Position numbers and translations under genes: made by a program. From positions 167,751 through 231,750 of the forward strand of contig NZ_VKAB01000021.1 of NCBI RefSeq assembly GCF_009769385.1: 64,000 nt of DNA, written 5' to 3'. The notes under the pieces were generated by a model. It had not been told where the DNA came from. It saw only the letters and a list, made by a program, of their open reading frames with translations, and searched no databases. Position 1 is the stretch's first letter, and the number at the start of each line of letters is the position of its first letter. This stretch comes from Saccharothrix deserti (GTDB lineage Bacteria > Actinomycetota > Actinomycetes > Mycobacteriales > Pseudonocardiaceae). Of the stretch, positions 8,522 to 18,233 are shown in pieces.

Positions 8522-9712
8522 GTGCACCGCAAGCTGACCGTGCGCGACCTGCGTGCCGGTAACCGGGCGCGGGTGTTGCGCGCGCTGTACTTCGACCAGC
8601 CGCGCAGCCGGCAGGAACTCGCGGGCATCACCGGGCTGAGCCAGGCGTCGGTCAGCAACGTCGTCGGCGAGCTCATCTCCGACGGTGTCGTGGTCGAAGC
8701 CGGACAGGTCGACTCGGACGGCGGGCGACCGCGCGTCCTGCTGCGGGTCAACCCGGCCTACGCGGCGGTGGTGGGCGTCGACGTCGGCGAGACGCACGTG
8801 CTGGTCGAGGTGTTCGACCTGACGTTGCAGCGCCTGGCGGAGGCGACGTTCCCGATGGTGCCGGACGTGCACTCGATCGACGACGTGGCGCGGCGCGTTC
8901 TCGAAGGGCTCGATCGGTGCCTCGCGGACAGCGGGGTCGGTGACGTGCTCGGGGTCGGCATCGGTGTGCCCGGCCAGGTCGAGCACGGGCTGGTGTACGC
9001 GCAGACCGTCGGCTGGCACGGCGTCGCGCTCGAACAGCTGCTCAGGACCGGCACCGACCTGCCGCTGTTCCTGGACAACGGCGCGAACACGTTGGGGCAG
9101 GCGGAGGTGTGGTTCGGCGCGGGCCGCGGCACGGGTGACGCGGTGGTCGCGTTGATCGGGTCGGGTGTCGGCGCGAGCGTCATCGCGGGCGGCGTGCTGT
9201 ACCGCGGTTCGTCGGGCGGTGCCGGGGAGTGGGGCCACACGACGATCGCGTTGGACGGTCGCGCGTGCCGGTGCGGTGCGCACGGGTGCCTGGAGGCGTA
9301 CATCGGCGCGTCGGGCGTGGTCGACCGGTATCGCGCGGTCAAGGCCGATGCGCCGGCCGAGCAGGAGGCGGCGTTGGCGGCGCTGGTCGCCGACGACTCG
9401 CCGGAAGCGCGGGACGTGCTCGCCGAGACCGCCCGGTACGCCGGGGCCGGCATCGCGAACCTGATCAACCTGTTCAACCCGTCGCAGGTGATCGTCGGTG
9501 GTTGGGCCGGGTTGTTGCTGGGCGCGCGGATCCTGGACGACGTGCGCGCCGAGGCCGCCCGCCACGCGCTGCACCGGCCGTTCGAGCAGGCGTCGATCAG
9601 CTTGTGCGAACTGGGGCCGGAGTCGGTCGCCCTCGGCGCGGCCACGTTGCCGGTCGCCGCGTTCCTGGCCGCGGGCGGTGTGCGCCGCCGCACGGCCAGT
9701 CCCGTCGTCTAG
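8522..9712 (+). CDS. ROK-family transcriptional regulator
   Basis: 396 residues. The N-terminal winged helix (about 10-65: SRQELAGITGLSQASVSNVVGELI) precedes a ROK domain with a phosphate-binding DVGETHVLVEVFD segment, a glucokinase-like DNGAN, and the ROK zinc motif CRCGAHGCLEAY. Such proteins (XylR/NagC/Rok7B7-like) repress sugar utilisation genes and respond to a sugar or sugar phosphate. GTG 8522 was chosen over TTG 8510 because a GGGGG site lies 6-10 nt before it. No sugar transporter or catabolic genes are adjacent, so the regulon is not evident. Confidence 0.85.
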   Translation: MHRKLTVRDLRAGNRARVLRALYFDQPRSRQELAGITGLSQASVSNVVGELISDGVVVEAGQVDSDGGRPRVLLRVNPAYAAVVGVDVGETHVLVEVFDLTLQRLAEATFPMVPDVHSIDDVARRVLEGLDRCLADSGVGDVLGVGIGVPGQVEHGLVYAQTVGWHGVALEQLLRTGTDLPLFLDNGANTLGQAEVWFGAGRGTGDAVVALIGSGVGASVIAGGVLYRGSSGGAGEWGHTTIALDGRACRCGAHGCLEAYIGASGVVDRYRAVKADAPAEQEAALAALVADDSPEARDVLAETARYAGAGIANLINLFNPSQVIVGGWAGLLLGARILDDVRAEAARHALHRPFEQASISLCELGPESVALGAATLPVAAFLAAGGVRRRTASPVV

Positions 9713-9748
9713 CGAGGTCGCGTACGACCGACTTCCGGGCGACCTCGC
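9712..9748. terminator. Bidirectional hairpin between ROK gene and SMC gene
   Basis: GCGAGGTCGC (9712-9721) pairs with GCGACCTCGC (9739-9748), giving a 10-bp perfect stem with a 17-nt loop. It sits in the only gap between two converging genes, so it can serve both. There is no T-tract, as is common in GC-rich actinobacteria. Confidence 0.55.
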
Positions 9749-9773
9749 CGCCGTCTGCGGAGCAGCGGCCAGG

Positions 9774-12700
9774 TCACGGGTCGATGCGGTCCAGTGCCGC
9801 GCCGTCCCACGTCGTCTGCGTGCACGCCACACCGCGCCCGTTCTTGGGGCGCAGCACGTCGTAGATGTGCATGCGGGGGATCTTGTCGGACACGCCCCAG
9901 CCGCTGGGCCAGGTGATCACCCAGTCCATGTCGAGGTCCACGAGCAGGCCGAGCATGCGCGCGATGGTCGGGTCGTCCAGCCGCTCGAACGCCTCGTCCA
10001 GCAGCACCAGCCGCAACGGCGAGAACTCGCCGCTCACCGCGTCGTAGAACGAGGCCGCGGCGGCGAACAGCGTGACGTACGAGATCAGCCGCGTCTCACC
10101 GGACGACAGCTGCCGAAGCCGGCGTTCACGCGGTCCGCCGTCCGGGCCGGTGTCGGCGACCGTGACGGTGAACTGGTGCCACGTCCGGTAGTCCAGCGCG
10201 CGGGACAGGATTTCCGCGTAGTTGCCGGTGTGCGCGTCGCGTTCGGCCTCGATGCGCTCGGTGAACACGCGGCGCAGCGTCGCGTCCTGCTCGGGGTCGC
10301 GTTCCGCGTACGGCAGGCGGACCAGCGCCAACGCGTCGCGCGTTTCCTCGTCCAAGGCCGCCGACGGCTTCCACGCCAGCTTCACGTGCACGCCCTGGCT
10401 GGACCGCGCCCGGCCGAGCACCTCGTTCATCCGCTTGCACAGGTCCTCGGCGACGGCGATCTGCCCGCGCAGCCACTCGGCCAGGTCGCGGATCAGGTAG
10501 TCGGCGAAGATGTTCTGGTACTGCTCGTCCAGGAAACCGCGCTGTTCGGCCAGTTTCGCCGTCACCTGCCGTGCTGCGACCGCGACCGGCCGGGCGCCTT
10601 CCTCGCCGGTGACCGTGACGGTGAGCAGGCCGACGTGCTGCTCGGCGGCGATGTCGTGGCTGCCCGCCAGCGAGGTCTGCAACGCCTGGAGTTTCGTGAT
10701 GACGGTCGCCTCACCCGCGCCGCGCCGGTCGGACGCCATCAGCGCCGCGCGGACCGACGTGACGTCCTCCGGCACGTCCGGCAACGCGGCCACGAGGATC
10801 CCCGGAGCCTGCACGGTCGCCTTGAAGTGCTCGGCCGCGCGGGCCAGGGCGTCACGGGCGGAGGTGAGTAGTTCGGCCGACGTCTCCAGTTGCGCGCTCA
10901 GCTTCGCGGCCTGTTCGCGTGCCGACGCGACCTCTTCGCGCACACCCCTGAGCTCGTCGCGCATCCCGCGCCGGGAACGCTCCAAACTGGACAGCTGGTC
11001 GGCGATTTCCCTTGCCTCGCCGCCGATCGCGTCGGTCAGCTCGGCCAACGTCGAGGCCTGCGACGCGTAGTCCACGCACCGCGCCTCGGCGTCGGACTCC
11101 GCCGCGACCCTATCCTCCACCGCCGCGTGGTACCGGTGGGTCGCGTCGGTCAGGTCGGTCACGGTGCTCTGGCACTGGCGGCGCAGCACGTCACCCAGCC
11201 GGTCGGCGGTGCGCTGGGCCTCGGCGGCGGCCTGTTGGGCCTGTTGCAGGCCCTCGGTGGTGGCGGGCAGGCCGGCGTCACCGGCTTGGCGCACGACTTC
11301 GGCGGCGGCGGCCTCGCCCCGGGCCTGGGCGGTGGCGAGTTCTTCGCGCAGCTCCTCGGCGCGGCGGGCGGCGCGGTCGGCGGATTCCTGGGCCGCCTGG
11401 AGGCGTCCGTGCCGGGCGACCAACTCGCGGTCGGCGGGGAAGCGTTCGAGGTGGGCTTCCCACTGCTCGACCAAGCCGTGCGCGGCGGCCAGATCGGCTT
11501 CCGCCACGCCGAGGTCCGCGCGCAGGGCGGCCAGTTCGTCCTCGAGTTCCGCGATCCGGCGCCGGCGGGCGGCTTCGCGGGCTCCGGCGCCGATGAACTC
11601 CGCCGCGTCCTTGCGCCACGCGCCCGCCAGCACGCCCGCCTGCCAGTGGCCGTCGGGGGACACCGCGAACGCGCCGGACTCCAGCGACACCGACGCCAGC
11701 AGGTCGGCCACCACCGCGGCGGACACCGGTGAACTCGGCTCAACGGCCGGTACCAGCACGGACGCCAGGGACGGGCCGTCCACCGGAGTGCCGGGCACGG
11801 TCAGCACATCGTGTGCTGTGTGCTCGCCGGTCGTGGTCACCCAGGCGTCCAGCAGGCCGGATGCCTCCAGCGCCGCCTCCAGACCCGCCCGCGCCGCGCC
11901 GTCCACACCGGGTTGGAAGTCGACCAGGCGGTAGAACGGCGCCCCTGACGAAGCATCCCGCGAAGCCGACACGAACCGGCCCGGCTCGGGCACCTGCGCC
12001 GTCCCCGACCGCAGCCCGGCCAGCTCAGCGTCCAACGCGTTGATCGACGCCGCCAACTCCGCCCGCCGCCGCACGACCGCGTGCGCACCGTCCCGCGCGG
12101 CCGTCACCAAGGGGCCGACCCACTCGCGCGCGGCACTCGCCAGGGACCGTGCCGCCGCGGGGTCCACCGACGCGGGCACCGCCAAGGGCGAATCCGGCCG
12201 GACCTCGGACAACGGCCCGGACGTGCGCCAAGCCTCCACGTCCGCGAGCCACGCCTGCGCGACCTCGGCCAGCTCCTGCGCCTCCTGGTTGCGCAACGCC
12301 GCCGCCTCGGTCGCCGCGTGCTGCGCGTCCCGCGCGGTCTGGCGGAGGGCGTCCACCTGTCGTTGCGCGGAGTCCAGCTCGGCCGCCTGCGCGGCCAGCG
12401 CGAGCGCCAAAGCCCCGCGCTGCCGCGCCGACGACGCGATCGACGACGTCCGCGCCACCGCCGGCTCCAACGCCATCTCCTCGACCGCGGGCGGCACGCG
12501 GCGTTCGATGGGCAACGGCTCGGCCTCGGGATCGGGCTTCGCCCGCACGGACTCCGTCCGAACCAGAGCATCCAAAGTGGACACACGCGGGACGTCCGGC
12601 ACCGAAGCCGGGTCGAGGCCGGCCACCCGCAGGTGGTGGCGCAGCGGCTCGACCATCTCCTCCGCCGCGCCGAGGTCCTCGGCCAACCGCCGCAGCAGCC

Positions 12701-13790
12701 GCAGCACGCCGTCGACCGCGCCGTCCTCCTGCAACCGCTGCTTGTTCGCCATGTCCAACGCCGCCACGGCCGACGAACGCTTCTCCGCCACCAGCTTCTC
12801 GCGCGTCTGCAGGTCCTGGAGATCGCGGAACGCGGGCAGTTCCTTCAACGCCCCGATGGTCTCCTCGGCCTGCTGCTCACCGGCCTCCAACGACGTCAAC
12901 GAGTGCTCCGCCGCCGCACGCGCCGCCAGCGTCTCCTCCAACGACGCCGACAACCGAGCCGACGCACGCTCCAGCTTCCGCACCCCGTCCTCGGCCGCGC
13001 CCAACCGATCGGCCGCCGCACGCAACCCGCCGAACGCGTAGTCCGAGTACGTCTTCAGGAACGTCCCCAGCGCCACGTCGGCCGACGACAGCCGCGTGAT
13101 GTTCTCCCGGATCGACTCCAGATCGTCGAACGACGTCGCCAGCTGCTCGACGAGAGCCTGGTCCAACGGCGGCAGCGCGTCGGACAGGATCTGCTCCAGC
13201 TGCCCTTCCAGCACCTTCAGCCCGACGTCCGGGTTGCGCAGCGTGCGCTGGAGGTGCAGCAGGTCGCCGTACCGGGGCGCGGGCACGCCGTACACGGTCT
13301 CGGCCACGCGCGCCCGGAACGCGGCCTCCTCCAGCACGCAGTCCGCACCGATGAGGTCCCGCAGCTGCGCCGGCCCCAACGGCGTGCGGTCCGACCCCAC
13401 CAACGCCAGGTCGTGGCCGACCCGCAACGGCGTGATGAAGCGCCACGAGTCGGTGATCGCCTGCGAGGTCTTGGACGCCTTCACGCCCAACCCGCAGGTC
13501 AGGTACTCGCCGTCACGGCACAGCTCCACCCACGCGTACCCGATGCGGTTCGGCCCGCCGTCGTAGTCGTCGAGCATGAGCCGCCGCAGCGACACCGTGT
13601 CGAAGCCCTTCGAACCGACCTGCCGCAGGTCGCCGTCCAGGCACAACGGCAGCAGCAGCTCCAGCGTGCGCGACTTGCCGGACCCGTTGGTGCCCTGGAA
13701 GATCGCGCGCCCACCGGAGAAGTCGAACGTCTGCTCGGTGTACTGCCAGATGTTGACGATGCCGCCCCTGTGCAGCCGCCACCTGTTCAC
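9774..13790 (-). CDS. SMC-like ATPase, TIGR02680 family (Wadjet JetC-like)
   Basis: 1338 residues. The N-terminal half of the ATPase head has Walker A GTNGSGKS (33-40). Long Ala/Glu/Arg-rich coiled-coil arms fill roughly 250-480 and 720-1070. The C-terminal head has the signature LSSGE (near 1235) and Walker B LRLVLLDEAFERLDD. This is the architecture of TIGR02680, the SMC/MukB-like subunit of Wadjet plasmid-restriction systems. It follows DUF2397 and DUF2398 genes with 1- and 4-bp overlaps, the family's normal gene order. The usual fourth gene, the Toprim-type nuclease JetD (DUF2399/TIGR02679), does not follow: a converging ROK gene ends 61 bp away. The protein looks intact. Confidence 0.9.
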   Translation of the reverse strand: MNRWRLHRGGIVNIWQYTEQTFDFSGGRAIFQGTNGSGKSRTLELLLPLCLDGDLRQVGSKGFDTVSLRRLMLDDYDGGPNRIGYAWVELCRDGEYLTCGLGVKASKTSQAITDSWRFITPLRVGHDLALVGSDRTPLGPAQLRDLIGADCVLEEAAFRARVAETVYGVPAPRYGDLLHLQRTLRNPDVGLKVLEGQLEQILSDALPPLDQALVEQLATSFDDLESIRENITRLSSADVALGTFLKTYSDYAFGGLRAAADRLGAAEDGVRKLERASARLSASLEETLAARAAAEHSLTSLEAGEQQAEETIGALKELPAFRDLQDLQTREKLVAEKRSSAVAALDMANKQRLQEDGAVDGVLRLLRRLAEDLGAAEEMVEPLRHHLRVAGLDPASVPDVPRVSTLDALVRTESVRAKPDPEAEPLPIERRVPPAVEEMALEPAVARTSSIASSARQRGALALALAAQAAELDSAQRQVDALRQTARDAQHAATEAAALRNQEAQELAEVAQAWLADVEAWRTSGPLSEVRPDSPLAVPASVDPAAARSLASAAREWVGPLVTAARDGAHAVVRRRAELAASINALDAELAGLRSGTAQVPEPGRFVSASRDASSGAPFYRLVDFQPGVDGAARAGLEAALEASGLLDAWVTTTGEHTAHDVLTVPGTPVDGPSLASVLVPAVEPSSPVSAAVVADLLASVSLESGAFAVSPDGHWQAGVLAGAWRKDAAEFIGAGAREAARRRRIAELEDELAALRADLGVAEADLAAAHGLVEQWEAHLERFPADRELVARHGRLQAAQESADRAARRAEELREELATAQARGEAAAAEVVRQAGDAGLPATTEGLQQAQQAAAEAQRTADRLGDVLRRQCQSTVTDLTDATHRYHAAVEDRVAAESDAEARCVDYASQASTLAELTDAIGGEAREIADQLSSLERSRRGMRDELRGVREEVASAREQAAKLSAQLETSAELLTSARDALARAAEHFKATVQAPGILVAALPDVPEDVTSVRAALMASDRRGAGEATVITKLQALQTSLAGSHDIAAEQHVGLLTVTVTGEEGARPVAVAARQVTAKLAEQRGFLDEQYQNIFADYLIRDLAEWLRGQIAVAEDLCKRMNEVLGRARSSQGVHVKLAWKPSAALDEETRDALALVRLPYAERDPEQDATLRRVFTERIEAERDAHTGNYAEILSRALDYRTWHQFTVTVADTGPDGGPRERRLRQLSSGETRLISYVTLFAAAASFYDAVSGEFSPLRLVLLDEAFERLDDPTIARMLGLLVDLDMDWVITWPSGWGVSDKIPRMHIYDVLRPKNGRGVACTQTTWDGAALDRIDP

Positions 13791-14956
13791 GCGGTCTCCT
13801 CATCGAACAACGACCAGCTGGGCACTTCGGGCACGACGACCACCGGCTCGACCTCACGTTCCGGGTCGCCGTCGGGCGATGGCAGCCACCGGTGCGCGGC
13901 GGCGTTGAGCAGCCGACCGCCGTCCGTCGACACCGCCAGCCCCATGCGGCGCAACAGCTCCAGCACCTCGTCGGTCAGCCGGTCCAGGTCGTCGGTGAAC
14001 TGCTTGGACCACGCGGTCGGGTAGTCCTCCACCAACCGCGAGCACACCGACCGCAGCTCCTCGCGGACGACCGGGTGCCGCCCGTCCGGACGCGGTTCCG
14101 AGGACAGCAGTTCCGGCAACGCCAGCAGCGCGATCCGCGCCACGGTGGACGTGCCGGGGAAGTACAGGTCGGTCAGGTAGTCCTCGGGATCGGCCGCCAG
14201 CACGCCCTCGACCCGGCACTCGGTGTACAGGCCGAAGCACGTCTCCAGCAGCGCGGACTCCTTGCGCTGGTTGCGCCGCAACCACTCCGCCTGCTCGGGC
14301 GGGAGGTCCGCGTACAGCACCACGGGGTTCTCCACCAGCTTGCGCCGCACGGCGTGCTCGACACCGCGCGGACCGGGCCGTGCCGCCAACTCCACCAGCC
14401 GATCAGGTGAAGAAGCCTCGGCCACCGGCCCGGTGAGCAACTGCCCGAGGAGGTCGGTGTCGATGGTGATCAACGCCTCGGCGTGCACGTCCACCGTGCC
14501 CTCGGTCTCGTGCAGCACACCCAGCGACACCAGGTGCCGCAACGCCGCCGTCAACGCGCGCCGGTCGGCCACGTCGTCCACGACGGTGATCCCGGCCTCC
14601 ACCGCCGCCGCACGGATGTCCGCCACCAGCCGGGACAGCAACGTCTGCCGCCCGATCCCGGTCAGCACGGCCATCGTCAACGCCACGTACGCGTACCCGC
14701 GCGGGGACATGCCGAGCACGCCGCGCGAGTCGTCCCCACCCGGCCCGGACTTGTAGAGCCGGGCGAACCGCCGTTCCACCACCAGCCGGTAGCCGAGCAC
14801 CCGGGCGAACAGGTCCTGCAACGCGGCCCGGTGCCGGTAGACCAGCGTCAACAGCTCGCCGTCCGGCCCGTCGGCGCGCAGCAACGGCCGCCGCAGCAGG
14901 GTGCGCGCGCAGCGCACCACGTTCGCCGCGTCGATCTCGGAGAGGTCGTCGAACAT
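13787..14956 (-). CDS. DUF2398 / TIGR02678 protein (Wadjet JetB-like)
   Basis: 389 residues, starting at ATG 14956, which overlaps the stop of the upstream gene by one base (TGATG). The frame is open beyond that, inside the neighbour. Family-like features are LLRRPLLRA near the start, the RVLGYRLVVERRFARLYKSG segment, the MSPRGYAYVALTMAVL helix, and a winged-helix-like middle region. Members are the kleisin-associated (KITE-like) subunit of Wadjet systems and bind the SMC head module. It overlaps the SMC gene by 4 bp (GTGA), which suggests stoichiometric production. Confidence 0.85.
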   Translation of the reverse strand: MFDDLSEIDAANVVRCARTLLRRPLLRADGPDGELLTLVYRHRAALQDLFARVLGYRLVVERRFARLYKSGPGGDDSRGVLGMSPRGYAYVALTMAVLTGIGRQTLLSRLVADIRAAAVEAGITVVDDVADRRALTAALRHLVSLGVLHETEGTVDVHAEALITIDTDLLGQLLTGPVAEASSPDRLVELAARPGPRGVEHAVRRKLVENPVVLYADLPPEQAEWLRRNQRKESALLETCFGLYTECRVEGVLAADPEDYLTDLYFPGTSTVARIALLALPELLSSEPRPDGRHPVVREELRSVCSRLVEDYPTAWSKQFTDDLDRLTDEVLELLRRMGLAVSTDGGRLLNAAAHRWLPSPDGDPEREVEPVVVVPEVPSWSLFDEETA

Positions 14957-16437
14957 CAGTCGAGCACCAGCGCCGAATCGTGCAGGGTCAACGTGCCCGC
15001 GGCCGAGTGGATCCGGGTCGCCTTGCCCCGGGCGTGCTCGACGGTGACCCGCAGCCCGCGCACCGGGTCCGTCGCCGAACCCGAGTCGGACGCCGTGTCG
15101 CGCTGCGCCATGGCCAGCGTCAGCAGCTCGCACAAGACCCCGAGCGCTTCACCGGACAACGTCGTCTCGGCCAGCCGGGGAGCCGCCGCCGCCAGCTCGG
15201 CCACCGACGCCGCCCGCCGTTCGTCCGCTTCCCGTGCTTCGGCCAGCAACGACTGCTCGGTCATCGGGTCGTCCAGGATCCTCGACGTCCGCCCGCGCGC
15301 ACCGCGGTCACCACGGCTGCGCACGCTCACCTGGACGTCCACCACCGGTCCGTCCCGCCACGGCGTGCGCTCGTTGTCGCTGTCGTGCTCCGGCGCGGGG
15401 GACACGTGCCGTGCCGAGAACAGCCCGAACGCCGCCGCGTACAGCTCGTGCGCCTGCGACCGTGACGCCGAGTCGAACCACCCGGCCAGTTTCAGCAGCT
15501 CCGCGCGCCGACTCGGCAGCAGCCCGCCGCCGGACGTGGCCCGCTTCACGCTGGCCAGCAGCGACCCGATCGCCCGCGCGGTCGCCTCGCGCAACGCCGT
15601 CACCTGGCTGGGACGTCCGGGGCGGTCCACGAACCAGTCGGTCAGCTCCTGCCAGTCCGGAGCTGTTCGTCCGCGTGCCCGCTCGACCTGTTCGCCCAGG
15701 TCGGCGCGCCCCAGCAGGCGCAGCAGCTCGGACCGCGCGGAGTTCACCCGCGCCAGGGCGTCCGCGATCGCCGGGGTGTGCCGCAGCACGTCCTCCACGA
15801 CCATCTGGATGTACTCGACCAGCAGGTTCCGGAACCCCGAGATCTCCTCCGGCGCCAGGTGGTGCCGCGTCACGACCTGCCCCAGGTACGCGTAGAAGTC
15901 GCGCACGGTCGCGGCCAGCTCGGCGTGCTGCAGGAACAGCGTGGTGACCTGCTCGGCCAGCACCTCGCGCGGCCGGCGCGCACCGCTGATCAACGCCTCG
16001 GACAGCGACTGCCCCAGCTGACCCAGACCGCGTTCCACGGCCGGCAGCAGCTCCCGGGACACCTCCCGCGCACCCTCGGGCACGCGCAGCAGCTCGTCCA
16101 CGTCGCGCTGCACCCGGACCGCGAGCTTGCTGACCTGGTAGCGCACGCTGCCGTGCTGGAACTCGGCGATGCTGGACGCCACCACCTCGCGCCTGCCCTG
16201 CACCAGGTTGCCCCACTCGACCAGCTGCCGGAGCCGGTTGATCACGTTCTCGATGCGCGACTCGCCCGGCTCGACCCGGCCCTCCCGCTCGGCGCCGGCC
16301 AGCGCGCCCGCGACCTCGCCCGCCGACAGGTCCGCCAGCAGCGTCGACGTGAACAGCCGCATGATCGCCAGGTAGGTGCGCTGGTGGTCGCGCGCGTCCA
16401 GGTACGCGTAGAGCTTGAGGCGGCCGGCTGGTTCCAC
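14956..16437 (-). CDS. DUF2397 / TIGR02677 protein (Wadjet JetA-like kleisin)
   Basis: 493 residues from GTG 16437 (VEPAGRLKLYAYLDARDHQRTYLAIMRLF). The all-helical N-terminal region and a RVQRDVDELLR...HHLAPEEISGFRNLLVEYI region match the TIGR02677/DUF2397 family, the kleisin-like subunit of Wadjet. It is the first gene of the three-gene operon. The box TAGGGT 8 nt before the GTG suggests a leaderless transcript. The gap to the divergent cobD gene is only 51 bp, so both promoters are packed there. The long open frame further upstream overlaps cobD and was not used. Confidence 0.83.
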   Translation of the reverse strand: MEPAGRLKLYAYLDARDHQRTYLAIMRLFTSTLLADLSAGEVAGALAGAEREGRVEPGESRIENVINRLRQLVEWGNLVQGRREVVASSIAEFQHGSVRYQVSKLAVRVQRDVDELLRVPEGAREVSRELLPAVERGLGQLGQSLSEALISGARRPREVLAEQVTTLFLQHAELAATVRDFYAYLGQVVTRHHLAPEEISGFRNLLVEYIQMVVEDVLRHTPAIADALARVNSARSELLRLLGRADLGEQVERARGRTAPDWQELTDWFVDRPGRPSQVTALREATARAIGSLLASVKRATSGGGLLPSRRAELLKLAGWFDSASRSQAHELYAAAFGLFSARHVSPAPEHDSDNERTPWRDGPVVDVQVSVRSRGDRGARGRTSRILDDPMTEQSLLAEAREADERRAASVAELAAAAPRLAETTLSGEALGVLCELLTLAMAQRDTASDSGSATDPVRGLRVTVEHARGKATRIHSAAGTLTLHDSALVLD

Positions 16438-16488
16438 GGTGGGCCACCCTAATGCTGCGGTCCGACACGTGCGGGTTACCGTGCCCGT

Positions 16489-17457
16489 GTGAGTCTGGGG
16501 CGCGCGGTGGGGTTGGTGCTGGGCGTGGCCGCTGATGCGGTGTTCGGCGACCCCGAGAGGTATCACCCGGTAGCGGGATTCGGACGTGCGGCGGCGGCAC
16601 TGGAGCGCAGGCTGTACCGCGACCACCAGGCGGGCGGTGTCGTCCACACGGTGGTGCTGGTCGGCGGCACGGTCCTCGCCGGTGTCGCGGTGGAACGCCT
16701 CGGCAAGCGCAGCCAGGTGCTGCAGGCCCTGACCACGGCCGCCGCGACGTGGATCGTGCTCGGCGGGTCGTCGCTGGCCGACGAGGGCACCGCGATGGGC
16801 CGCGAGCTGGACGGCGGCGACCTCGACGCGGCGCGCAATCGCCTGCCCAACCTGTGCGGGCGTGAGCCCCAGCGGCTCGACACGCTCGGCCTGGCGAAGG
16901 CGACCGTCGAATCCGTGGCGGAGAACACGTCCGATGCCGTGGTGGCCCCGTTGTTCTGGGGTGCGGTCGCCGGCGTGCCGGGTCTGCTCGGCTACCGCGC
17001 GGCGAACACCCTGGACGCCATGGTCGGCCACCGCAACGAGCGCTACCGCCGGTTCGGCTGGGCCGCGGCCCGGCTGGACGACGTGGCGAACCTGCTGCCG
17101 TCCCGGCTGGCCGCGCTGCTCACGGCGGCGGGCGCGCCGGTCGTCGGCGGGTCGGCCGGCGAGGCGTGGCGGACGTGGCGGCGGGACGCGGCGGCTCACC
17201 CGAGTCCCAACGCCGGTCAGGTCGAGGCGGCGTTCGCGGGGGCGTTGGAGGTCCGGCTGGGCGGCCGCACGGTGTACGCGCACGGCGCGGAGGACCGGCC
17301 GGTGCTCGGGCACGGCCGCAACCCGGACGCCGGTCACGTGACGCGCGCGGTGGAGCTGTCGCGGGTGGTCGGCGCGTCGGCGGCGGCCGTGGCCGCGGTC
17401 ATCGCGCTGGTGCGGCCTCGTCTTCGGCGAGCAGTTCGGCGACGGACTTCCGCCTGA
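16489..17457 (+). CDS. cobD: Adenosylcobinamide-phosphate synthase
   Basis: 322 residues with CobD/CbiB landmarks: AADAVFGDPERYHPVAGFG at the N-terminus, ESVAENTSDAVVAPLFW, YRAANTLDAMVGHRNERY, LPSRLAALL. This membrane enzyme attaches aminopropanol (phosphate) to adenosylcobyric acid in cobalamin synthesis. GTG 16489 has TACCGT 6 nt before it and no clear ribosome-binding site, which suits a leaderless mRNA. Its last 59 bp overlap the converging SURF1 gene tail to tail. M. tuberculosis has the same neighbour order (cobD, SURF1, ptpA). Confidence 0.92.
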   Translation: MSLGRAVGLVLGVAADAVFGDPERYHPVAGFGRAAAALERRLYRDHQAGGVVHTVVLVGGTVLAGVAVERLGKRSQVLQALTTAAATWIVLGGSSLADEGTAMGRELDGGDLDAARNRLPNLCGREPQRLDTLGLAKATVESVAENTSDAVVAPLFWGAVAGVPGLLGYRAANTLDAMVGHRNERYRRFGWAAARLDDVANLLPSRLAALLTAAGAPVVGGSAGEAWRTWRRDAAAHPSPNAGQVEAAFAGALEVRLGGRTVYAHGAEDRPVLGHGRNPDAGHVTRAVELSRVVGASAAAVAAVIALVRPRLRRAVRRRTSA

Positions 17458-18217
17458 CCTTGGTCTTGCCGTCCGGGGTCTCGCCGTCCGGTTCGCGCAG
17501 CGCGCCGCCGGGGCGGATCTCGCGGACGGTGAAGTACAGCCAGCCGCCGAGCGCCATCGCGCCGAACGCGATCCACTGCAACGCGTAGGAGAAGAACGGT
17601 CCCGCGTCGAGCTTCGGCAGCGGCAGTTCCGCTTCGACGCCGGGCTGACCCTCGGTGAGCTGGAAGTACCCCGGTCGGATGTCCAGGCCCGCGGCCCGCC
17701 CGACCACGGCGGAGTTCACCGAGTAGACCTGGCGGTGCCGGTCTTCCTGGAACGCGTCGCGGGTGTCCGACTCGTCCCGGCGGACCAGCGCGGTGAGGGT
17801 CACGTCCCCGGTCGGCACGGGCTTCAGGTCGGGCACCTTGATGCCGTTGACCGGCCGCACGTAACCCCGGTCGACCAGCACGACGGGGCCGTCGACCAGC
17901 TGGAACGGGGTCAGCACCTCGAACGCCGCCTCGCCCTGCACGGTCCGCAGCCGTGCCACCGCCTGGCCCTCGGGCAGGTAGCGGCCGGTCAGCGTGACGC
18001 GCCGCCACTCGACGTCGGCGTTCGACCGGTCGAGCAGCGTCGTGACGGGGACCGGGTCGGTGCGGACGGACGAGGTGACCGCGTTGTTCTGCGCCTCGCG
18101 CTCCGCGTCGCGGCTGAACTGCCACGGCGCGAGCAGCGTGAAGCAGGCGCCCGCGAACACCCAGACCGCCAGCGTCAACGCCAGCCAGCCGGGCTGCAAC
18201 AGGAACTTCAACCGCAC
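17399..18217 (-). CDS. SURF1-family cytochrome oxidase assembly protein
   Basis: 272 residues with the SURF1 plan: an N-terminal membrane helix (about 10-30, PGWLALTLAVWVFAGACF) followed by LAPWQFSRDAER, an external domain (VLVDRGYVRP, typical), a second helix (about 210-228) and a charged tail. SURF1 helps insert haem a into cytochrome c oxidase. The C-terminal 19 codons overlap the 3' end of cobD. It is the last gene of a minus-strand run beginning at the tyrosine phosphatase. Confidence 0.9.
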   Translation of the reverse strand: MRLKFLLQPGWLALTLAVWVFAGACFTLLAPWQFSRDAEREAQNNAVTSSVRTDPVPVTTLLDRSNADVEWRRVTLTGRYLPEGQAVARLRTVQGEAAFEVLTPFQLVDGPVVLVDRGYVRPVNGIKVPDLKPVPTGDVTLTALVRRDESDTRDAFQEDRHRQVYSVNSAVVGRAAGLDIRPGYFQLTEGQPGVEAELPLPKLDAGPFFSYALQWIAFGAMALGGWLYFTVREIRPGGALREPDGETPDGKTKVRRKSVAELLAEDEAAPAR

Positions 18218-18233
18218 GTGACCACGGTAAGCC

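Noticed and set aside
16438..16488. Cobalamin riboswitch upstream of cobD
   Set aside because: The gap is only 51 bp and cobD appears leaderless, leaving no room for a riboswitch.
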